Translations under genes and position numbers: made by a program
Shown here: in pieces, positions 42,371 through 52,734 of the stretch
How the letters are laid out: every line of letters begins with the position of its first letter
Numbering within the stretch: position 1 is the stretch's first letter
The notes under the pieces: model-generated
Seen by the model: only the letters and a program-made list of their open reading frames with translations
Told to the model about the DNA's origin: nothing
Databases searched by the model: none
DNA from: Thalassotalea litorea
GTDB taxonomy: Bacteria; Pseudomonadota; Gammaproteobacteria; Enterobacterales; Alteromonadaceae
Assembly: GCF_005843925.1 (NCBI RefSeq)
Contig: NZ_VCBC01000008.1
Location: 62,001 to 126,000 of the forward strand
Direction: 5' to 3'
DNA length: 64,000 nt

Positions 42371-42976
42371 TTACTTCACCATCATCAGCGCGGTATCGTA
42401 ATCCGGCTCGTTGGAAATGTCTTTTACCAACTCTTTGTAGGCAATTTTACCATTTTTATCAATGATAATAATGGCACGGGTGAGTAACCCCATATCTTTG
42501 ATCAGTAAACCATACTTGTTACCAAAATCGCGCCAGACAGAGTCTGACAGCACCATGATTTTATTTACCTTTTCTTTGGTGCAAAAACGTTTTTGCGCAA
42601 ATGGTAAATCATTGGAGATGGTAAGCAATACAACGTCATCAGGCAGTCCGCCGACTTCATTATTGAATCGTTTGGTTTGAGTCGAGCAAACGCCAGTATC
42701 CAGACTTGGCACAACCGAAATCATCACTGTCTTTTCGGTAAAGTCGCTCAACGAGATTTTTTCAAAGCGCTCATTCACAACGGTAAACTGTGGTGCATCG
42801 TCGCCAACCTGCACAGGTTCGCCCAAAAGAGTAATGGGTTTCCCCCCCGCGGTTACTACATTGGCGGTGGTTGTTGTTCCTGGCACGGTTGCAACGGCAT
42901 TACTGCTTGCTATTGACGTATTCGCATTAACCGAAAAACTCGCAGCGAGTGCTAACGTGATTAATAAGTGTTTCAT
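42371..42976 (-). CDS. tpx: Periplasmic thiol peroxidase
   Basis: 201 residues from the ATG at 42976 (MKHLLITLALAASFSVNANT), chosen because it places a signal peptide at the N-terminus; a longer frame to 43015 would bury it. The catalytic core is a Tpx-type atypical two-Cys peroxiredoxin: GDDAPQFTVVNERFEKISL near 58, peroxidatic Cys in SLDTGVCSTQTKRFN near 95, resolving Cys in FAQKRFCTKEKVN near 129, and GLLTRAIIIIDKNGKIAY near 165. Most Tpx are cytoplasmic or lack a cleavable signal, so an exported form is mildly unusual. It is monocistronic. Confidence 0.9.
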   Translation of the reverse strand: MKHLLITLALAASFSVNANTSIASSNAVATVPGTTTTANVVTAGGKPITLLGEPVQVGDDAPQFTVVNERFEKISLSDFTEKTVMISVVPSLDTGVCSTQTKRFNNEVGGLPDDVVLLTISNDLPFAQKRFCTKEKVNKIMVLSDSVWRDFGNKYGLLIKDMGLLTRAIIIIDKNGKIAYKELVKDISNEPDYDTALMMVK

Positions 42977-43043
42977 ATATTGGGGCAATTCCTTATCTAC
43001 CTTTGTTATTGTCATGTTAACGTTTTTGAGTAACCGCTAGAAG

Positions 43044-44750
43044 TTAAAATTCGACTTTTTTACCGCCGACCCATGTCTGATGAACCTGAGTTTTCCAAAT
43101 GTCCTTGCCCGGTATCGCAAATATGTCCTGATCGACCAGGATAAAATCCGCCTGCTTTTCGGGCTCTAACGAGCCTAAATAAGATTCTTGATGGCCGGCA
43201 TAAGCGGCATCAAGCGTAAAGCTCTTAAATGCCTGCGCCATGCTCATAGCTTGTTCCGGATACCAACCGCCTTTCGGCAGGTTTTGTTTATCCTGACGGG
43301 TTAATGACGCATGTAAACCAAAGAAAGGGTTCGGGGACTCTACGGGAAAGTCGGAACCGGCCGCGATAATGACCTGTTTATTTAACAAGGTTTTCCAGGC
43401 ATAAGCACCTTTGATCCGCTCTGAACCTAAACGATCTTCTGCCATGTTCTTATCCGACGTTGCGTGAGTGGCCTGCATCGATGCGATAATATCCATTTCG
43501 GCAAATCGCTCGATATCACTCATCTGCAATACTTGCGCGTGTTCAACCCGATGACGTAAGTCCCTGGATTGAGTTTTTGCGATAGCGTTTTGATAATGAT
43601 CGAGCACGATTTTATTGGCGTTATCACCGATCGCATGCGTATTTACCTGAAAACCCGCTTGCATGGCGTGGTGGATAATGTTGCCAAGGGTTTTGTCATC
43701 ATGCAGTAATAGCCCCCGATGGTGGGGCATATCGGAGTAATCTTCAATTAACGCGGCACCGCGACTGCCTAAGGCACCGTCCGCGGAAATTTTAACGCTG
43801 TTAATTTGCAGTTTTTTGTCATCACTCAGACTTGTTCCTTTGGCTAAGGTGGCTTTCCAGTTTGAGTCCATCACATCAACCATGGCATTGATCCGAATTG
43901 GCATCGATTGCTTCTTTATCAGGCTTTGATACGCCGCAATATTCTGTTTAGAAATTCCTGCATCATGCACAGACGTTAAGCCCATCGAAGCCAGTGAGCG
44001 CATGCTTTTTTCTAATGCTACTTCCATATCCTGCTGTGACAATGCAGGCATAGATTTGAAAATTAAGTCCATGGCATTATCCACAAACACGCCGGTCGGC
44101 TGATTATTCTTATCACGGATGATTTGACCGCCGTCCACTTCTTTGGTTGTTGAATCAATGCCGGCAACTGCCATTGCTTTGGAATTTACCCAAAGTGCAT
44201 GCCCATCAACGCGAGACAATACCACTGGAGTATCAGGAAACACCTTGTCCAGAGATGCGGCGGTAGGAAATGCATTACTTGGCCATTGCACCTGGTTCCA
44301 GCCTCGGCCTTGGATCCATTTGCTATCGGAATTTTTTTGAGCAAAGTCTTTTACTCTAGCGACGGAGTCCTGCTCCGAGGGGGAGCCCATCAAGTCGACG
44401 CGCATCAGACTCAAACCGTAACTGAGCACATGGCCATGGGCATCAATTAAACCTGGCAACATAACGCGTCCCTTGCCATCAATCACGGTGGCATCACTTG
44501 CAGAGTCTATTTGATCGGTAAGTTTATATATCCGGTCAACTTTATCGTCGGTAAACTTCAAGGCCTTAAATGTCATTAATTCACCATCGGTGAAGGTATA
44601 GCCTTTTACATTTTTAATAATGGTGGTTTCGGCCAGTGCTGGCAATGGGCTCAGCGTGGATAGAGTCAAAACCAGTGGTAAAGATAGCGCCAAAGCGGTG
44701 TTCACGGAGCGGAATGAATAGGTCATAGTCGTAATTGTCTTTGTTAACAT
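43044..44750 (-). CDS. Secreted YtcJ-type amidohydrolase
   Basis: A 568-residue protein with a signal peptide (hydrophobic ALALSLPLVLTLSTL, cleavage near residue 40 at ALA-ET; start at 44750 or the ATG at 44726). The amidohydrolase_3 fold has the metal-binding HGH in LPGLIDAHGHVLSYGL near 103, DGHALWVNSKAM near 182, ISADGALGSRGAALIEDYSD near 325, VNTHAIGDNAN near 372, HRVEHAQVL near 400 and AAGSDFPVESPNP near 470. It probably hydrolyses an amide or ester in the periplasm; the substrate is unknown. Confidence 0.85.
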   Translation of the reverse strand: MLTKTITTMTYSFRSVNTALALSLPLVLTLSTLSPLPALAETTIIKNVKGYTFTDGELMTFKALKFTDDKVDRIYKLTDQIDSASDATVIDGKGRVMLPGLIDAHGHVLSYGLSLMRVDLMGSPSEQDSVARVKDFAQKNSDSKWIQGRGWNQVQWPSNAFPTAASLDKVFPDTPVVLSRVDGHALWVNSKAMAVAGIDSTTKEVDGGQIIRDKNNQPTGVFVDNAMDLIFKSMPALSQQDMEVALEKSMRSLASMGLTSVHDAGISKQNIAAYQSLIKKQSMPIRINAMVDVMDSNWKATLAKGTSLSDDKKLQINSVKISADGALGSRGAALIEDYSDMPHHRGLLLHDDKTLGNIIHHAMQAGFQVNTHAIGDNANKIVLDHYQNAIAKTQSRDLRHRVEHAQVLQMSDIERFAEMDIIASMQATHATSDKNMAEDRLGSERIKGAYAWKTLLNKQVIIAAGSDFPVESPNPFFGLHASLTRQDKQNLPKGGWYPEQAMSMAQAFKSFTLDAAYAGHQESYLGSLEPEKQADFILVDQDIFAIPGKDIWKTQVHQTWVGGKKVEF

Positions 44751-44827
44751 GCTGTTATCTTAGCAATGAATATCGCCATGGGCTAGAGGCAGATTTAGAG
44801 CCATCCTAAACATTTCTTTTAAAGGTG

Positions 44828-45337
44828 TTAACTGAGCAATTTTCGTTGATATACATCGACAGCAAAACCTAGAAGTGTTGTTGACAATTGCTTATGAAAA
44901 TTCAGGCGCTTTACTACGTTCAAAGACGCGATGTTTTTCGGATCGATTAACGCGGATATGGTTTTCAGTCTGAGTTGTTTTTCGCAATATTTTAGCAATC
45001 CATCGGTTGCCTCTGTTGCCATGCCTTTGCCATGAAATTTTCCCGCGAGACGATAATTGATGTGCAACATATCCTGACCTTCAATTTGATGGCAATTCAG
45101 GCCACATATACCAACAAACTCATCATTGACCTTTGAAAATATCCCCCATTGACTAATCCCCGAACTTTGGTAACTCGCCTGACACTTTTCGATATATTGA
45201 CCTATTTGTTGTTCGGAGTGCACACCAACAATCGAATACTGCATGATTTTCAGATCCGCTAATACGCTTTTAAGCGCCTCGGAATCTTCAGGGGTAAACT
45301 CACGAATAAATAAGCGTTCAGTTTTGAAAAGAGTCAT
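44828..45337 (-). CDS. GNAT-family N-acetyltransferase (RimJ/RimL-like)
   Basis: A 169-residue acetyltransferase opening LFKTERLFIREFTPEDSEAL as in RimJ/RimL-like proteins. The acetyl-CoA site is suggested by LAGKFHGKGMATEATDGLL near residue 97, and KTISALIDPKNIASLNVVKRL near 130 is the usual C-terminal half. It acetylates an amine on an unknown protein or small molecule. It stands alone on the minus strand, preceded by the palindrome at 45442. Confidence 0.85.
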   Translation of the reverse strand: MTLFKTERLFIREFTPEDSEALKSVLADLKIMQYSIVGVHSEQQIGQYIEKCQASYQSSGISQWGIFSKVNDEFVGICGLNCHQIEGQDMLHINYRLAGKFHGKGMATEATDGLLKYCEKQLRLKTISALIDPKNIASLNVVKRLNFHKQLSTTLLGFAVDVYQRKLLS

Positions 45338-45441
45338 GTTGATTGAGTTCTTTGGGCTAGTCGTAACGATCTGAAAATGATTGATTATCTTCTAAATAAA
45401 AATATCTCACAGATTTTGGACGAAACCAACCATCATGTTAA

Positions 45442-45490
45442 ATCAGGGGTCAGAGTCGTTAAAATGTTCAACGACTCTGACCCCTTGATA
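45442..45490. repeat. GGGGTCAGAGT palindrome, copy 1 (REP-like)
   Basis: Near-perfect inverted repeat: TCAGGGGTCAGAGTCGTT, nine-base loop, then its complement ending CCCCTTGA. It lies immediately after the lnt stop at 45492 (minus strand). The same palindrome with compensatory changes occurs at 53946-54005. Confidence 0.88.
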
Positions 45491-45491
45491 T

Positions 45492-47069
45492 TTATTTTCG
45501 GCGAAGTTTTGTATAGATAAATGTGATGATTAAAAAGACAAAGATCAGGCTGACGAGGATACGTTCAATCAGATAGCCCCACTGAGAAAATGGTGTTTCA
45601 CCGGTTGTCAGGTGTACCTTAGTGCTTAAGGTTGCCTGTTCAAACTGAGGAATGGACTCGACAATATCACCATGGTGATCGATAACTGCGGTGATGCCAT
45701 TATTGGTTGAGCGTAACATCGGTCGGCCAAATTCAATGGCGCGCATACGAGCGATGTCCAGATGCTGATGCGGGCCATGGGAGTCACCAAACCAGGCATC
45801 ATTACTGACCGTCAATAACAAATCAGTGGTGTTGGACACATTGGCCGCCGTTTGTTGCGAAAATGCCACTTCAAAGCAAATTAACGGTGCGATGCGGATG
45901 CCATTGGCGACGAGATTCGTTTGCACATAATCGCCACGACTAAAGGATGACATGGGCAGGTCAAACAAAGGCGCAATTTTTCGCATAATCGATTCAAATG
46001 GCACGAATTCGCCAATCGGCAATAAGTGGTGTTTGTTATAGCGATTGCGATTAGAAGCATAATAATTGCTTTGGTTGGCATCAGTGCTGATGGGATCATC
46101 GTGAACCAAACTGCTCTGCGCCTGGCCTAAAACAATCAGGGTGTTAAAAAAGCTGCGGCTGTTCACTTCATAATTAATGATGCCGGTGATCAATGCGGTG
46201 TTGGTGTCGCTGGCCTTGGAATCGACTCGCTGCAAATAAGGTTGAGCCAGTGGTTCAAGGCGAGGAATGGCAGCTTCTGGCCAGATTATCAAATCATGAT
46301 CTTGGTATAAGCTTTGCGTATCCTCAATGTACTGCTTGATAATGATATCTTCACGATCTTTGTCCCAGCGCAGGGATTGTTCGATATTACCTTGCACCAT
46401 GGCAACCGATATCGGTTGTTGGGTTTGTTCAACCCAGACTGGGAATTGGCTGATGATCGTTAGCAATGCCAAAGCACCGAGGATAGTCGCATTTATCAAG
46501 CGTCGTTGATTGATGAGAACATAATAGATAGCGACACACGCAAGCACGACGAATAAAGACAATAAGGTTTCGCCGACAATGGGGACCAAGGCCACGAATG
46601 GGGAGTCGATTTGACTATAGCCTAGGGATAACCAAGGGAACCCGGTGAGCAATCGGGCCCGTAAAAACTCACTGGCAAACCAAAATAACGGCAACAGCAA
46701 TAAGTGATAGTTCGCAAATATTCTCAGCGGCTTAATGCGTTGCGTGAGCCAAGCGGCAAGGGCTGGAAACAGTGACAGGTATGCACACAACAGCAGCATT
46801 AAGGTTAAAGAGGCAATCAGTGGCATGCCACCAAATTGTTCAATGCTGACATGTACCCAGGAGATCCCGGCGCTAAACCAGCCAAGACCAAAACTAAACC
46901 CTCGCCACCAGGCTTGTTTTGTGGTGGCGTTGTTAAGTTGTTGAATAAATACAAGTAGGCATAGCCAGGCAACCGGCCAGATTGAGTAGGGCGCATAGGC
47001 CAGAACCGTCAATAAGCCGGCAATAAAGCTGATAAAAAGACTCAATTTAGGAGATTTGATTGCACTCAA
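45492..47069 (-). CDS. lnt: Apolipoprotein N-acyltransferase
   Basis: A 525-residue protein with about six N-terminal membrane helices (residues 10-210), a periplasmic nitrilase-like domain, and a C-terminal helix. The catalytic triad is visible: Glu in LIIWPEAAIPRLE near 266, Lys in NKHHLLPIGEFVPF near 345 and Cys in APLICFEVAFSQQ near 398. It N-acylates the diacylglyceryl-Cys of lipoproteins in the inner membrane, the last step before sorting. The start codon is TTG. It ends the miaB-ybeZ-ybeY-corC-lnt operon, as in E. coli. Confidence 0.93.
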   Translation of the reverse strand: MSAIKSPKLSLFISFIAGLLTVLAYAPYSIWPVAWLCLLVFIQQLNNATTKQAWWRGFSFGLGWFSAGISWVHVSIEQFGGMPLIASLTLMLLLCAYLSLFPALAAWLTQRIKPLRIFANYHLLLLPLFWFASEFLRARLLTGFPWLSLGYSQIDSPFVALVPIVGETLLSLFVVLACVAIYYVLINQRRLINATILGALALLTIISQFPVWVEQTQQPISVAMVQGNIEQSLRWDKDREDIIIKQYIEDTQSLYQDHDLIIWPEAAIPRLEPLAQPYLQRVDSKASDTNTALITGIINYEVNSRSFFNTLIVLGQAQSSLVHDDPISTDANQSNYYASNRNRYNKHHLLPIGEFVPFESIMRKIAPLFDLPMSSFSRGDYVQTNLVANGIRIAPLICFEVAFSQQTAANVSNTTDLLLTVSNDAWFGDSHGPHQHLDIARMRAIEFGRPMLRSTNNGITAVIDHHGDIVESIPQFEQATLSTKVHLTTGETPFSQWGYLIERILVSLIFVFLIITFIYTKLRRK

Positions 47070-47237
47070 AAGACGATTCCATTAAATGGCAGTGACTGCC
47101 TTAGTTATTATTCTGTGTTTAATTTTATCTGTGTTTGGGATAAGTCGAAAAGGGTCTTACGCATATCCGGGACTGATTCAAAACAGATCGCCGCATATTT
47201 CGCAAAACCCTTAGTCAATATTTATCGCAGTTCAGGT

Positions 47238-48119
47238 TTAGCGTTCATCGACTAAACGACCATTAATTTCATGTTCCTTCGGAACGGTCACTTGCAGTTG
47301 CTGGATACGGCGCTTATCTGCCGATACGACTTTGAATTCAAAGCCATCGATAGCAATACTTTCGCCGCGAAGTGGCATATGACCAAAACGATGCATGATT
47401 GAGCCACCGATGGTATCGGCAACTTCTTCGTCAAAATCACAGTTAAAATATTCATTAAAATCGTCAAGATCGGTAAGTGCTTTGACATGAAAGACATTCC
47501 CGGCCAATCGACGAATTTCTCGCTCGAGCAAGTCGTCGTGCTCATCTTCAATCTCGCCAACGATTAATTCAAGAATGTCTTCAATGGTTACCAGGCCAGA
47601 AACCCCACCATATTCATCAACAACAACGGCCATATGATAGCGCTGCTGGCGAAACTCTTTTAACAAAGGCTCTACGCGTTTACTCTCCGGGATGATAATC
47701 GCCGGACGAATAATGTCTTTCAGCGTGCAACTACTCGCTTCTTTGGTAAACCCATAAGACAATAAATCTTTGGCCAACAAGACGCCTTCAATATGGTCAA
47801 TATCATCGTTGATAACCGGAAAACGGGAGTGGGCAGATTCAAGCACAATCGGCAGAAATTCTTCAACCGGTTGTTGGATATCTACAGTAACCATATGTGA
47901 GCGCGGGATCATAATGTCTCGAACACGCATATCGGCAACTTCCAATACACCTTCGAGCATTTGTTTGGTAGCGGGTTTTATCAATTCACGGTCTTGAGCA
48001 TCTTGTAATACTTCGACCAATTCTTCTTTGTTTTGCGGCTCTCCGGTAAATGCTTGTACAATTTTTTCCATAAAGGACTTGGAAGAGCCGTTGCTAGAGT
48101 GCGGGTTGTCGTCGCTCAT
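47238..48119 (-). CDS. corC: CorC/YbeX-type CBS-domain protein
   Basis: A 293-residue protein with two CBS domains (residues 70-195; MRVRDIMIPRSHMVTVD, HSRFPVINDDIDHIEGVLLAKDLL, YHMAVVVDEYGGVSGLVTIEDI) and a C-terminal CorC_HlyC domain (residues 210-285; VFHVKALTDLDDFNEYF, TIGGSIMHRFGHMP). It lacks the DUF21 membrane part and so is cytoplasmic, as in E. coli YbeX, where roles in magnesium/cobalt efflux and ribosome metabolism are reported. Located between ybeY and lnt in the conserved operon. Confidence 0.93.
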   Translation of the reverse strand: MSDDNPHSSNGSSKSFMEKIVQAFTGEPQNKEELVEVLQDAQDRELIKPATKQMLEGVLEVADMRVRDIMIPRSHMVTVDIQQPVEEFLPIVLESAHSRFPVINDDIDHIEGVLLAKDLLSYGFTKEASSCTLKDIIRPAIIIPESKRVEPLLKEFRQQRYHMAVVVDEYGGVSGLVTIEDILELIVGEIEDEHDDLLEREIRRLAGNVFHVKALTDLDDFNEYFNCDFDEEVADTIGGSIMHRFGHMPLRGESIAIDGFEFKVVSADKRRIQQLQVTVPKEHEINGRLVDER

Positions 48120-48174
48120 AGAGCAGTATTTTCACCTTTGTAAATAAATCAAAAAGACCAGTTGTCAGAAACAA

Positions 48175-48681
48175 TTAGTCGGTTATATAGGGGTTATCGA
48201 TTGTTAATGATGCCAATAGCTTAACCTCTAAAGCTTCCATTTCATCAGCATCTTCTTCTCTTATATGATCATAGCCCAATAAATGCAAGCACCCATGGAT
48301 GATCATATGAGCCCAATGGGCATGTAGCGTTTTACTTTGTTCGCGGGCTTCTTGTTCCACCACTGCAGCACAAACGACGAGATCTCCCAACAAATTCATT
48401 TCGATACCCTCTGGCACTTCAAATGGAAATGACAATACATTGGTGGGTTTATCTTTGTCGCGATATTCACGATTTAGCTGTTGTGATTCTTCAAGCTCGA
48501 CGATACGCACCGTAAGTTCGCTATCTTTTTGATAGTGCGCCAATGCGGTATCGACCCATAATTGCACATCATCCAGAGCCGGAAGGTCGTGTTGGTCATC
48601 ACAGGCAATTTGTAAATCCAGTGTATTGGTTTGTGTCGTCAATGTGGTTGCTTCTAGGTTGGCGGGAACGGGATACGTCAA
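48175..48681 (-). CDS. ybeY: Endoribonuclease YbeY
   Basis: 168 residues with the UPF0054 zinc site [11 protein letters not shown] (H-x3-H-x5-H) near residue 130 and the typical [25 protein letters not shown] split around residues 62-85. YbeY is a metal-dependent RNase for 16S rRNA maturation and ribosome quality control. The start is TTG at 48681; a second TTG 14 codons later matches the E. coli N-terminus (LDLQIAC) better. It is in the conserved operon between ybeZ and corC. Confidence 0.93.
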   Translation of the reverse strand: MTYPVPANLEATTLTTQTNTLDLQIACDDQHDLPALDDVQLWVDTALAHYQKDSELTVRIVELEESQQLNREYRDKDKPTNVLSFPFEVPEGIEMNLLGDLVVCAAVVEQEAREQSKTLHAHWAHMIIHGCLHLLGYDHIREEDADEMEALEVKLLASLTIDNPYITD

Positions 48682-48791
48682 TCGAATTCGTGCCTAGGGT
48701 GGCGAGGCCTTCAGATACAGCCAGGCTTCGCACCCAGGACAATCAAGTAGAGTCTGATTATCCGCAAAAGTTCCGCAATATTGTTTAAAAA

Positions 48792-49868
48792 TTAATCTTT
48801 TTGTTCTTCCTGATCTGGTTGCTCCGTCGGAGTCGCCTGATTCGTCGTGTTGCTTTGATTTTGGCGTTTTGCCTGATACGTCGCTTGAGATTGTTTGGTA
48901 TCATGGCGCTCATACGCTTCCACAATTCGTGCCACAACGGCATGCCGAACGACATCTTTTGACTGGAAAAAATTAAAACTAACGCCTTTGATATTATCCA
49001 ATACCTCAATTGCATGGCGCAAACCGGAGCGCTGGCCGCGGGGTAAATCGACCTGGGTAATATCCCCGGTGATGACGGCTTTGGAGTTAAAACCGATACG
49101 GGTCAGGAACATTTTCATTTGTTCCACCGTCGTATTTTGGCTTTCATCCAGAATAATAAACGCATCATTTAAAGTGCGGCCACGCATATAGGCAAGAGGC
49201 GCAACTTCAATGACGTTACGCTCAATCAGTTTTTCAACTTTTTCAAAACCAAGCATTTCAAAAAGAGCATCATATAAAGGGCGCAGATATGGGTCGACTT
49301 TTTGCGATAAATCGCCGGGTAAGAAGCCGAGTTTTTCGCCCGCTTCTACCGCCGGACGGGTAAGCAGGATACGGCGAACTTCCTGACGCTCTAACGCATC
49401 AACGGCGCAGGCGACAGCAAGGTAGGTTTTACCGGTACCGGCAACACCAACACCAAAACTAATATCATTGGTCAGGACATTCTGGACATAGGTCTTCTGA
49501 TTTTCGTTACGGGGCTTGATCAAACCGCGTTTGGTTTTGATCGTCACCATTTTTTCGTAATCGACTTCGTGATCTGAGCCTTGTTCAAGAATATTGACTT
49601 CATGGATGGCCAGATGCAGCATTTCTGGGGTGATATTACCCGCTTTGCCTTTCACTTCCGCGGTTTCAATATATAACTCTTTGATTAATCGAGCCACAGC
49701 TTCACTGTGGGTGTGATTACCGTGAATTTTAAACGCATTGCCGCGATAGGCGATTTCAACCCCTAACAGGCGCTCGATTTTGCGCAGGTTCTCATCCAAA
49801 GGGCCGCACAAATTGGCAAGCCTGTGATTATCCATGGGTTCCAGAGTTAAATCTAAGCTGGTTTTCAT
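48792..49868 (-). CDS. ybeZ: PhoH-like ATPase YbeZ
   Basis: 358 residues from the ATG at 49868, matching the family N-terminus (DLTLEPMDNHRLANLCGPLD); a longer frame to 49946 is not supported. A KH-like region (residues 20-75) is followed by a PhoH ATPase domain with Walker A GVAGTGKTYLAVACAVDAL near 138, Walker B FIILDESQNTTVEQMK near 240 and ITGDITQVDLPRGQRSGL near 270. The C-terminal 40 residues are Gln/Thr-rich and low in complexity. It partners with YbeY in RNA metabolism. Confidence 0.93.
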   Translation of the reverse strand: MKTSLDLTLEPMDNHRLANLCGPLDENLRKIERLLGVEIAYRGNAFKIHGNHTHSEAVARLIKELYIETAEVKGKAGNITPEMLHLAIHEVNILEQGSDHEVDYEKMVTIKTKRGLIKPRNENQKTYVQNVLTNDISFGVGVAGTGKTYLAVACAVDALERQEVRRILLTRPAVEAGEKLGFLPGDLSQKVDPYLRPLYDALFEMLGFEKVEKLIERNVIEVAPLAYMRGRTLNDAFIILDESQNTTVEQMKMFLTRIGFNSKAVITGDITQVDLPRGQRSGLRHAIEVLDNIKGVSFNFFQSKDVVRHAVVARIVEAYERHDTKQSQATYQAKRQNQSNTTNQATPTEQPDQEEQKD

Positions 49869-49980
49869 TATGTTAAACCATATGTCCTTTATTATCGCGT
49901 CGGTAAAATTTTTGTCAGCCCCGAAGCCTGGCTTTATGTTTTGCAAGCAAAGGACCCACCTAGTGGATCCTATTCACTCG

Positions 49981-51432
49981 TTATGGCGTGTAAGTTTCAA
50001 CACCTAGGTTATCCGAAGCATTGCCAGAGGCAGCTTGCTTTTGGTGATGCTGGTTAGCAAGAATGTCCGCCGGGGAATGGGCAATACGCAGCCCCATTTC
50101 ACTCTCGGTACGAATCAACTTACCGCGCAATGAGTTGCTATACACATCGGTAATTTCGACATCAACAAACTGGCCGATTACGGTATGCGGTGCTTCAAAG
50201 TTGACGATTCGGTTGTTCTCTGTGCGGCCGCGCAGTTCCATCGGGTTCTTTTTCGATGGGCCTTCTACCAGGATCCGTTGCTCGGTCCCTAACATTTTCC
50301 GGGCAATGGACAACGCCTGAGTATTGATACGATCCTGCAGAATCTTTAATCGCTGCTTTTTGGTCGCTTCTGTAACATCATCTACGGCATCTGCGGCAGG
50401 CGTACCTGGACGGGCACTGTAGATAAAGCTAAAGCTCAGATCAAAATCAATGGCTTTGATCAGGTTCATGGTCGCTTCAAAATCGTCATCGGTTTCACCC
50501 GGGTAGCCGATAATGAAATCCGAAGACATACAGATGTCAGGGCGAACCTTACGCAGGCGGCGGATTTTACTCTTGTATTCGATTGCTGTGTGACCACGTT
50601 TCATCATATTCAAAATGCGATCGCTACCGCTTTGCACTGGCAAGTGCAAGTGACTGACCAGTTCAGGCACATCGGCATAAACATCGGTAATGTCGTCGGT
50701 AAATTCGACTGGATGCGATGTGGTGTAACGAATGCGATCAATACCATCGATGGTGGCTACCAGACGGAGTAAATCGGAAAAGCGACATACACTGCCATCA
50801 TGCGTGTCACCACGATACGCGTTGACGTTTTGCCCGAGAAGGTTCACTTCCCGAACGCCTTGTTCGGCTAATTGGGCAATTTCGTAAAGTACATCATCCA
50901 ATGGACGCGACACTTCTTCGCCGCGAGTGTATGGTACAACACAGAACGTACAGTATTTGCTACAACCTTCCATAATTGAAACAAACGCCGTCGGACCTTC
51001 CGCTTTCGGTTCCGGTAAACGGTCAAATTTTTCAATCTCAGGAAAGCTGACATCGACGACGGAGCTGTGCTCTCCCGTTACCTGTTGGATCATTTCTGGC
51101 AAACGATGCAAGGTTTGCGGACCAAATACGATGTCTACAAACGGCGCGCGTTGACGGATCGCATCGCCTTCTTGAGAGGCGACACAGCCACCAACGCCGA
51201 TGATTAAATCTGGATTATTGGCCTTAAGATTCTTCCAACGTCCCAATTGGTGAAATACTTTCTCTTGCGCTTTTTCACGAATAGAGCAGGTGTTCAGTAA
51301 CAAAACATCCGCGTCTTCCGGTTCTTTTGCTTCAACCAAACCATGGGTGGAATCTAACAGGTCAGCCATTTTTTGCGAGTCGTACTCGTTCATCTGGCAG
51401 CCCCAGGTCTTAATAAACAGCTTTTTAGTCAT
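49981..51432 (-). CDS. miaB: tRNA-2-methylthio-N6-dimethylallyladenosine synthase MiaB
   Basis: 483 residues from the ATG at 51432 ([20 protein letters not shown]); a longer frame to 51498 is rejected because it precedes the family N-terminus. The UPF0004 domain carries three Cys ([23 protein letters not shown]), the radical-SAM cluster is C-x3-C-x2-C in [17 protein letters not shown] near 155, and the C-terminal TRAM domain spans residues 375-445. It methylthiolates i6A37 in tRNAs reading UNN codons. First gene of the five-gene operon. Confidence 0.95.
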   Translation of the reverse strand: MTKKLFIKTWGCQMNEYDSQKMADLLDSTHGLVEAKEPEDADVLLLNTCSIREKAQEKVFHQLGRWKNLKANNPDLIIGVGGCVASQEGDAIRQRAPFVDIVFGPQTLHRLPEMIQQVTGEHSSVVDVSFPEIEKFDRLPEPKAEGPTAFVSIMEGCSKYCTFCVVPYTRGEEVSRPLDDVLYEIAQLAEQGVREVNLLGQNVNAYRGDTHDGSVCRFSDLLRLVATIDGIDRIRYTTSHPVEFTDDITDVYADVPELVSHLHLPVQSGSDRILNMMKRGHTAIEYKSKIRRLRKVRPDICMSSDFIIGYPGETDDDFEATMNLIKAIDFDLSFSFIYSARPGTPAADAVDDVTEATKKQRLKILQDRINTQALSIARKMLGTEQRILVEGPSKKNPMELRGRTENNRIVNFEAPHTVIGQFVDVEITDVYSNSLRGKLIRTESEMGLRIAHSPADILANQHHQKQAASGNASDNLGVETYTP

Positions 51433-51986
51433 GCACGTTTGCCTAAGTAAGTCTTTGTACTGCTCAAAGTATATCCTGTGTTTCAGGGAATGGTTCACCT
51501 GTCAGGGATGGAATAATCATTCCCGCGACAATCCGTTTCGGCGACACCTTTAACAATCAAAAATGCGATGAATTGGCGCGTGAGCAGTGTCTAAATAAAA
51601 AAGGAGCATATTTTACTCTTTCTTGGCACGCCACGCCACTATCAGGCTGTTATTAATTTGTAAAGTTCGGAAGGAGTTTACGTAGTTATTGTGCGCGGGT
51701 GCACGGCGGGTGCATTCTCAGTGCTGCCAAAAGATACATTTGTCTTTGTAAATCGGCTGATATTTTGGAATAAGCGCGAATAGCAATGCCCAGTTTTACA
51801 ATTCATTGCTGCTTTGCATTTACTGACTTTAGTTTACTGCTATCAATCGCAGTAATTAATCACAGATATCCAGCACTGACCTCTAGTACTGCCATCGAGT
51901 ACCGTTATTCGTTGTCTTTCGTTGGACGCCAAATAACGGCACTAGGTGCTACAGGACGGTGCTGCAGGGCGCTTACCCGATACAGA
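51433..51986. other. Non-coding gap between miaB and the small secreted protein gene
   Basis: About 550 bases with no gene or RNA that I can support. A plus-strand open frame crossing 51786-52115 overlaps the better-supported minus-strand gene and has no ribosome-binding site or family likeness. The miaB promoter must lie here on the minus strand. Confidence 0.5.
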
Positions 51987-52337
51987 CTATTTCGCGGCAT
52001 TGTCGCTATCCGTCCAATTTTCACCGGCACCAGTTTGGGCGATTTGGTTATTGATTTGGCGGGTTTGCTTGCCAATATCGGCAATGGTCTGGCGAGCCTG
52101 ATTGTAGATTTCTAGTTGTCCTTGATAGTCAAGATACTGCAATGCATGCTGCGTTGTTTGGCTAATGGTATCCACCTTATCAACATAGTTGACGGTATAT
52201 GTCGCAATGGCACCTGAGGTTGCGATTGTGTCCGAAGGGGCATTGGTTTTTGCTTGCGTCGCATGGGACATAAACAGACCGGTTGCTAGAGCTGCGATAA
52301 TGAAGGTGGTCACCGAGGGGACTAATGGAGTTTTCAT
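51987..52337 (-). CDS. Small secreted protein, unknown function
   Basis: A 116-residue protein with a signal peptide (PSVTTFIIAALATGLFMSHATQA, cleavage near residue 29), a Thr/Ala-rich linker, and a helical part (YVDKVDTISQTTQHALQYLD, YNQARQTIADIGKQTRQIN) with coiled-coil character. AGGAAATC precedes the ATG. I recognise no family. It is monocistronic, divergent from the UbiF-like gene. Confidence 0.65.
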   Translation of the reverse strand: MKTPLVPSVTTFIIAALATGLFMSHATQAKTNAPSDTIATSGAIATYTVNYVDKVDTISQTTQHALQYLDYQGQLEIYNQARQTIADIGKQTRQINNQIAQTGAGENWTDSDNAAK

Positions 52338-52734
52338 AATGATTTCCTGATTGAAATTTAAATGATTGCGTAGTTAATAGAACTGCATCTTAAGATAGGA
52401 GATGTTAAAAAATCGTTGCAAAGGGGTTGTAACTATTTATGTCTAAAAGCGCGTTTTCAGAGATTTTGTTACACTCTCCTTAAGATCAACGTTTTAACCT
52501 GAAAAACCAGCAACTTATCGACTCATGATTTAACTTGCTGTTAAATAAGTGGAAATTCGGTTTTTGTCCGTGAAGTGGTGAAATAGTGGCAGGGAAATTT
52601 TTCATTCCCATTACTTTTTTTCTTTTGCTCTGGCATCAATACTACCTTGTCCTTTACAATTTCAGTTAAATGGATTGGCTTATGATGGTTGGAATCGTCA
52701 ATAAGTTAGTGATCACACAAAGCTTTATAGGCAA
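52338..52734. other. Divergent promoter region
   Basis: About 400 bases between two divergent genes. The sequence is AT-rich with several short A/T runs, but I see no confident operator, hairpin or RNA. It must contain promoters for both neighbours. Confidence 0.45.

Noticed and set aside
51786..52115. 109-residue plus-strand open frame
   Set aside because: Overlaps the minus-strand gene with signal peptide and ribosome-binding site; no independent support.
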